Below, piece by piece: positions 5,336 through 7,484 of a stretch of 7,484 nt of DNA. This DNA is from Holosporaceae bacterium (lineage in GTDB: Bacteria; Pseudomonadota; Alphaproteobacteria; UBA3830): contig JAISCG010000063.1 of assembly GCA_031265715.1 (NCBI GenBank), positions 1-7,484 of the forward strand. Direction: 5' to 3'. How positions within the stretch are numbered: the stretch's first letter is position 1; every line of letters starts with the position of its first letter. The position numbers were made by a program, and so were the translations under genes. The notes beneath the pieces were generated by a model. It worked only from the letters and a program-made list of their open reading frames with translations, had not been told where the DNA came from and ran no database searches.

Positions 5336-5369
5336 TTTTTATCTCCTATTAGACAACTTTTATGTTTGC

Positions 5370-5398
5370 AATATAGCTCCAACCTCTACCCGCGTCAA
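5370..5398 (-). promoter_or_regulatory. Sigma70-type promoter for the 123-aa gene
   Basis: On the minus strand: TTGACG (5393-5398), 17-bp spacer, TATATT (5370-5375). This is the best promoter match in the window. Transcription would start near 5363 and leave a leader of about 28 nt that holds the AGGAG site. Confidence 0.7.
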
Positions 5399-5777
5399 GC
5401 ATAAAATTGATATTTTTTGCTCTATATTGAGCATTTTTTTGATTTTATTTCAGGCGGTGTTTTTTGCTTTTCTTACTTGTTGAATAGGTAAAAAGATTTG
5501 AGGCTACAGTAGCGTTTGTCGATTCCACCCGCCTACCGTCTTCATTCTCCGAACCGGCTTTGTCCATAGAGTAATTGATTCAATTTTATATAGCATTTTC
5601 AATAAATTACAACGCGTGTCACCACATTCTCCAAATACACAATTTTGGAGAATGGAGAACGATTTTTAGAGAAAACAGTACTAAAAATGTCGGAATCAAA
5701 TTAAAGTGATGTAATTTTTAAACAAAATTATACAATACTTATTTTAATAAAATCTAAACATGTATCCTGCGAAACGC
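5399..5777. other. Intergenic stretch without a convincing gene
   Basis: No supported gene. The part from 5490 to 5575 is richer in G+C than its flanks. A 40-codon minus-strand frame (5445-5567) crosses it, but has no ribosome-binding site. The motif CATTCTCC occurs at 5543 and 5625, and inverted near 5647-5654. The last 100 bases before the tRNA are very AT-rich, with no clear terminator for the tRNA. Confidence 0.5.
5625..5654. repeat. 11-bp perfect inverted repeat
   Basis: CATTCTCCAAA (5625-5635) and TTTGGAGAATG (5644-5654) around TACACAAT. On the plus strand GATTTTT follows 6 bases later, but no plus-strand gene precedes it. A third half-copy (CATTCTCC) is at 5543-5550. It may be an operator or a remnant of a mobile element end. 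Confidence 0.5.
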
Positions 5778-5867
5778 TGGAGGAGAGAGGGAGATTCGAA
5801 CTCCCGGTACGGTTGCCCGTACAACGGTTTTCGAGACCGCCACGATCGACCACTCTGTCATCTCTCC
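5778..5867 (-). tRNA. tRNA-Ser (anticodon CGA)
   Basis: A class II tRNA of 86 nt plus discriminator and encoded CCA. The acceptor GGAGAGA pairs fully with TCTCTCC. The anticodon arm GCGGT-CTCGAAA-ACCGT gives anticodon CGA, which reads UCG. The long variable arm has a 6-bp stem (GTACGG/CCGTAC) with loop GCAA. The T arm is GGGAG-TTCGAAT-CTCCC. CCA is encoded at 5778-5780 (read as tgg on the plus strand). Two odd points: the discriminator is U, where bacterial tRNA-Ser nearly always has G, and the D stem holds an A-C mismatch (12-23). The overall fold is complete, so it is probably functional. Confidence 0.93.
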
Positions 5868-5883
5868 GGTCTCGTGCAGCAAC

Positions 5884-5911
5884 TGGTAGCTGGAGAGGGA
5901 ATTGAACCCCC
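5884..5911 (-). pseudogene. tRNA 3' part (T arm, acceptor strand, CCA) without 5' half
   Basis: On the minus strand: T arm GGGGG-TTCAATT-CCCTC, acceptor strand TCCAGCT, discriminator A, then CCA, 16 bp upstream of the tRNA-Ser. A matching 5' acceptor strand (AGCTGGA or wobble forms) is not found in the preceding 120 bases. The bases before the T arm contain a D-loop-like CGTATAACGG and a CTTCGGA loop, but do not fold into a cloverleaf in my hands. It may be a decayed tRNA or the 3' fragment left by an element that integrated at a tRNA gene. The amino acid cannot be assigned. Confidence 0.45.
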
Positions 5912-5988
5912 ACAGTTCCATCCCTGCTCCGAAGTAAAGGCGATCCGTTATACGGGAAATTTCAGACAGTACTGATCCTCAAACAACA

Positions 5989-6016
5989 GCGGCAGCCGTT
6001 TCAAACAAGCTGCCGC
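5989..6016 (-). terminator. Hairpin after the exported-protein gene
   Basis: GCGGCAGC (5989-5996) and GCTGCCGC (6009-6016) form a perfect 8-bp G+C-rich stem with a 12-nt loop, 9 bp past the stop codon at 6026. On the minus strand only TGTTTG follows, so it is a weak intrinsic terminator or a 3' stabiliser. It separates the operon from the tRNA region. Confidence 0.5.
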
Positions 6017-6025
6017 CACCACCGC

Positions 6026-6736
6026 TTATTCCACGGAATCCTCCGAATCTTTGTCTTCCAACCACATTCTGCTAAAATTGAATATGCAATCCATTTCTCC
6101 GATATCTTCGCGACATCCTGCAATTTTCAGAAGAGTCTGCTCTTCTTTAATCAACGACCACGTTGAATTATTCACGATATCACTGCAGATATACTCACAC
6201 AAATGAGATAATAATTCTTCCGGATTTGAGGTGCTTCGTTTTGTATCTCTCATGATACAAAAAAACATTTCGTAGCTGAATTGCGGAAACCGAGGAATGT
6301 AAGTGTAACTTGAGTTGTATTTTTCCTTCCCAACAATATCAACTATTTCTCCTGCTAACAATCTGTTGTTTTCATCAGTATTGATGATCGGAGTCGCCAG
6401 AGCAGACAGATCCAGGAATCTTGCCGCGTTTTCCGGCAGCATCTTGCTGTTATTTTCTTTCCAATGTTTCCAAAGTCCTACGAAATCATGTGCATGAAAA
6501 AGATTGAACCCCTCTTGTGCAGAAGAATCGTCGCCGATCTCTTCCCGAAGTTTCGCCTTGAACGGCTCTGTGATGAAATCGTCATAGTTCATTTTACATC
6601 TTTTTTCAAACGGAGCCGTAAAATTAGCGCTCCATTCACAAACATAATCATCAAGTTTCTCACGAGAGGTCTTTTCCATACCAAACGAAGCGAAACCGAA
6701 CAGAACAGCAGTAGCAGTTATTACAAGCTTTTTCAC
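6026..6736 (-). CDS. Exported protein of unknown function, 236 aa
   Basis: Residues 1-19 (MKKLVITATAVLFGFASFG) form a clear signal peptide, probably cut after Ser-Phe-Gly. The mature protein is acidic, with seven cysteines (33, 47, 160, 180, 184, 208, 217), which could form disulfides after export. A histidine/tryptophan-rich stretch HAHDFVGLWKHWKEN lies at 81-95 and a run of aromatics YTYIPRFPQFSYEMFF at 144-159. I recognise no family or catalytic motif. The start is a GTG with AGGAG 7 nt upstream. It follows the metalloprotease gene by 28 bp on the same strand, so the two are very likely co-transcribed. It could be a substrate, inhibitor or partner of the protease, or another secreted product; nothing in the sequence decides this. 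No dyad is found upstream. Confidence 0.8.
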   Translation of the reverse strand: MKKLVITATAVLFGFASFGMEKTSREKLDDYVCEWSANFTAPFEKRCKMNYDDFITEPFKAKLREEIGDDSSAQEGFNLFHAHDFVGLWKHWKENNSKMLPENAARFLDLSALATPIINTDENNRLLAGEIVDIVGKEKYNSSYTYIPRFPQFSYEMFFCIMRDTKRSTSNPEELLSHLCEYICSDIVNNSTWSLIKEEQTLLKIAGCREDIGEMDCIFNFSRMWLEDKDSEDSVE

Positions 6737-6764
6737 TACAATACTCCTAAAAAATATTTAATAT

Positions 6765-7484
6765 TTATAGCATATACTCTTTCCATCCGTCCATGAATTT
6801 TTGTGACGCGGAAATGCAATTGGTATATTTTTCATCGGGTTTAGCGGTTTCTCTGCAACCGCCGTGACTGTACCTGGGGAGAAACGGCTCATTTTTCAAA
6901 ATCGATTGACACAAATCGAAACAATGATCGCAAATCGGATCGTGGTTAAAACACGTAATAGTGCGCAGTTCTTCATCGTCTCTCCATGCAGCATCAATTT
7001 TATGAATTGCGCATATTATTTTAATTCCGTGAACATCCGTTCCGCTTATATCGTGAAGCCCGTGACAGAATTCGTGGAATACGGATCCGGCCAACGACTT
7101 CAGTTTCGTCTTTATTTCTCCTTTTTCATCGAGATAAAAGTACTTTCTTGACGATATACCCGTGCCGTTTTCTTCATAAAAAGACAGATTGACATAAACA
7201 ATAAATTCATCATACCTGCTTCCGTTGCCATTGTGAGGCTTTATGTACATGATTTTTTTCTCATTTCTCAGCTTTGTTATAAGCACCTTAAACGTAGTGC
7301 GACCGACAATATTTTCGCAGATTTCATCTAAGGCGGCAGAAAATCGAGGATTTTTTCCATATTTAACGAACTCTTCAAGTTTTTCCCGCACTTCGGCGTC
7401 CGGAATGGCTGAATATATCGAAAGCTCTTCCGGATTCAGGTGTATCTTTTGAACATTTTCTAAAAATTTTATTTCATTAAATTG
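6765..7484 (-). CDS. HExxH zinc metalloprotease, M91/NleD-like, 5' end cut by window
   Basis: The frame is open to the right edge, so 239 C-terminal residues are visible and the start lies outside. A GTG at 7391 is in frame but has no clear ribosome-binding site, and coding sequence (HLNPEELSIYSAIPDAE) continues upstream of it. The zinc motif HEFCH (visible residues 137-141, bases 7062-7076) sits in AGSVFHEFCHGLHDISGT. It is followed 29 residues later by DDEELRT, the position of the downstream glutamate ligand in M91-type proteases (NleD, HopH1), which have an E-x-x-x-T-like block. Upstream, YDEFIVYVNLSFYEENGTG resembles the strand before the active helix in that family. A Cys/His-rich C-terminal part (CFNHDPICDHCFDLC) is extra. 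Known M91 members are type III effectors that cut host kinases. The family call is moderately sure; an effector role is inference. Export signals would be in the missing N-terminus. Confidence 0.75.
   Translation of the reverse strand, partial: QFNEIKFLENVQKIHLNPEELSIYSAIPDAEVREKLEEFVKYGKNPRFSAALDEICENIVGRTTFKVLITKLRNEKKIMYIKPHNGNGSRYDEFIVYVNLSFYEENGTGISSRKYFYLDEKGEIKTKLKSLAGSVFHEFCHGLHDISGTDVHGIKIICAIHKIDAAWRDDEELRTITCFNHDPICDHCFDLCQSILKNEPFLPRYSHGGCRETAKPDEKYTNCISASQKFMDGWKEYML

Noticed and set aside
5728..5975. Open frames across the tRNA genes
   Set aside because: They arise from the tRNA sequence read as protein (for example AGEGIEPP on the antisense strand), a well-known artefact.
5884..5990. 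tmRNA 3' end, including the two-piece permuted form
   Set aside because: The acceptor strand TCCAGCT does not carry the G3-U70 type pair of tmRNA, and neither a tag frame nor a matching GGGGC-type 5' end is in reach. The tRNA-Ser occupies the place where a permuted coding piece would lie.
1..7484. CRISPR array, insertion sequence or transposase
   Set aside because: No spaced direct repeats, no transposase or integrase frame and no terminal inverted repeats with target duplications were seen. The 9-bp repeat at 279-317 is coding and has no spacers.

Overview
The window looks like an AT-rich accessory region of a Gram-negative, probably host-associated bacterium. The envelope points to this: one outer-membrane beta-barrel and five further products with N-terminal signal peptides. 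So does a metalloprotease gene that resembles secreted effectors. An intracellular alphaproteobacterium would fit, but I cannot fix the lineage from sequence alone. No housekeeping protein gene is present. The only housekeeping-type locus is a tRNA-Ser.

Layout. (1) 1-200 (+): the end of a small Cro/C1-type helix-turn-helix regulator. (2) 207-593 (-): a 128-residue protein with cysteine at almost every third residue. (3) 594-833: a divergent regulatory region. (4) 834-2216 (+): an exported outer-membrane beta-barrel with a large insertion of about 190 residues. (5) 2219-3793: three paralogous small exported proteins, called A (-), B (-) and C (+) here, separated by a duplicated and inverted promoter/leader/signal-peptide cassette. 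(6) 3874-4887 (+): an exported, proline-rich two-domain protein, probably co-transcribed with C. (7) 4964-5335 (-): an unrelated cytoplasmic protein with its own near-consensus promoter. (8) 5336-5777: mostly non-coding. (9) 5778-5911 (-): tRNA-Ser(CGA) next to the 3' part of a second, apparently broken tRNA. (10) 6026-7484 (-): a two-gene operon of an HExxH metalloprotease (5' end outside the window) and an exported protein of unknown function.

The main signal is a 16-bp dyad, TTACGATATTTCGTAA. It has one copy upstream of the beta-barrel gene and one upstream of each of A, B and C. A decayed copy lies upstream of the cysteine-ladder gene. In all five cases the asymmetric AT centre reads the same way relative to the gene. 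This suggests a local regulon of surface and exported proteins under one DNA-binding protein. The HTH gene at the left edge is a candidate, but nothing here proves it. A, B and C are mosaic relatives: C has the promoter, leader and signal peptide of A, and the C-terminal domain of B. Gene B lies between the two inverted cassette copies, which share a perfect 52-bp stretch, so it could in principle be flipped by recombination.

Functions of most proteins here are not recognised. Host interaction is an inference from export signals, the protease and the architecture of the proteins.
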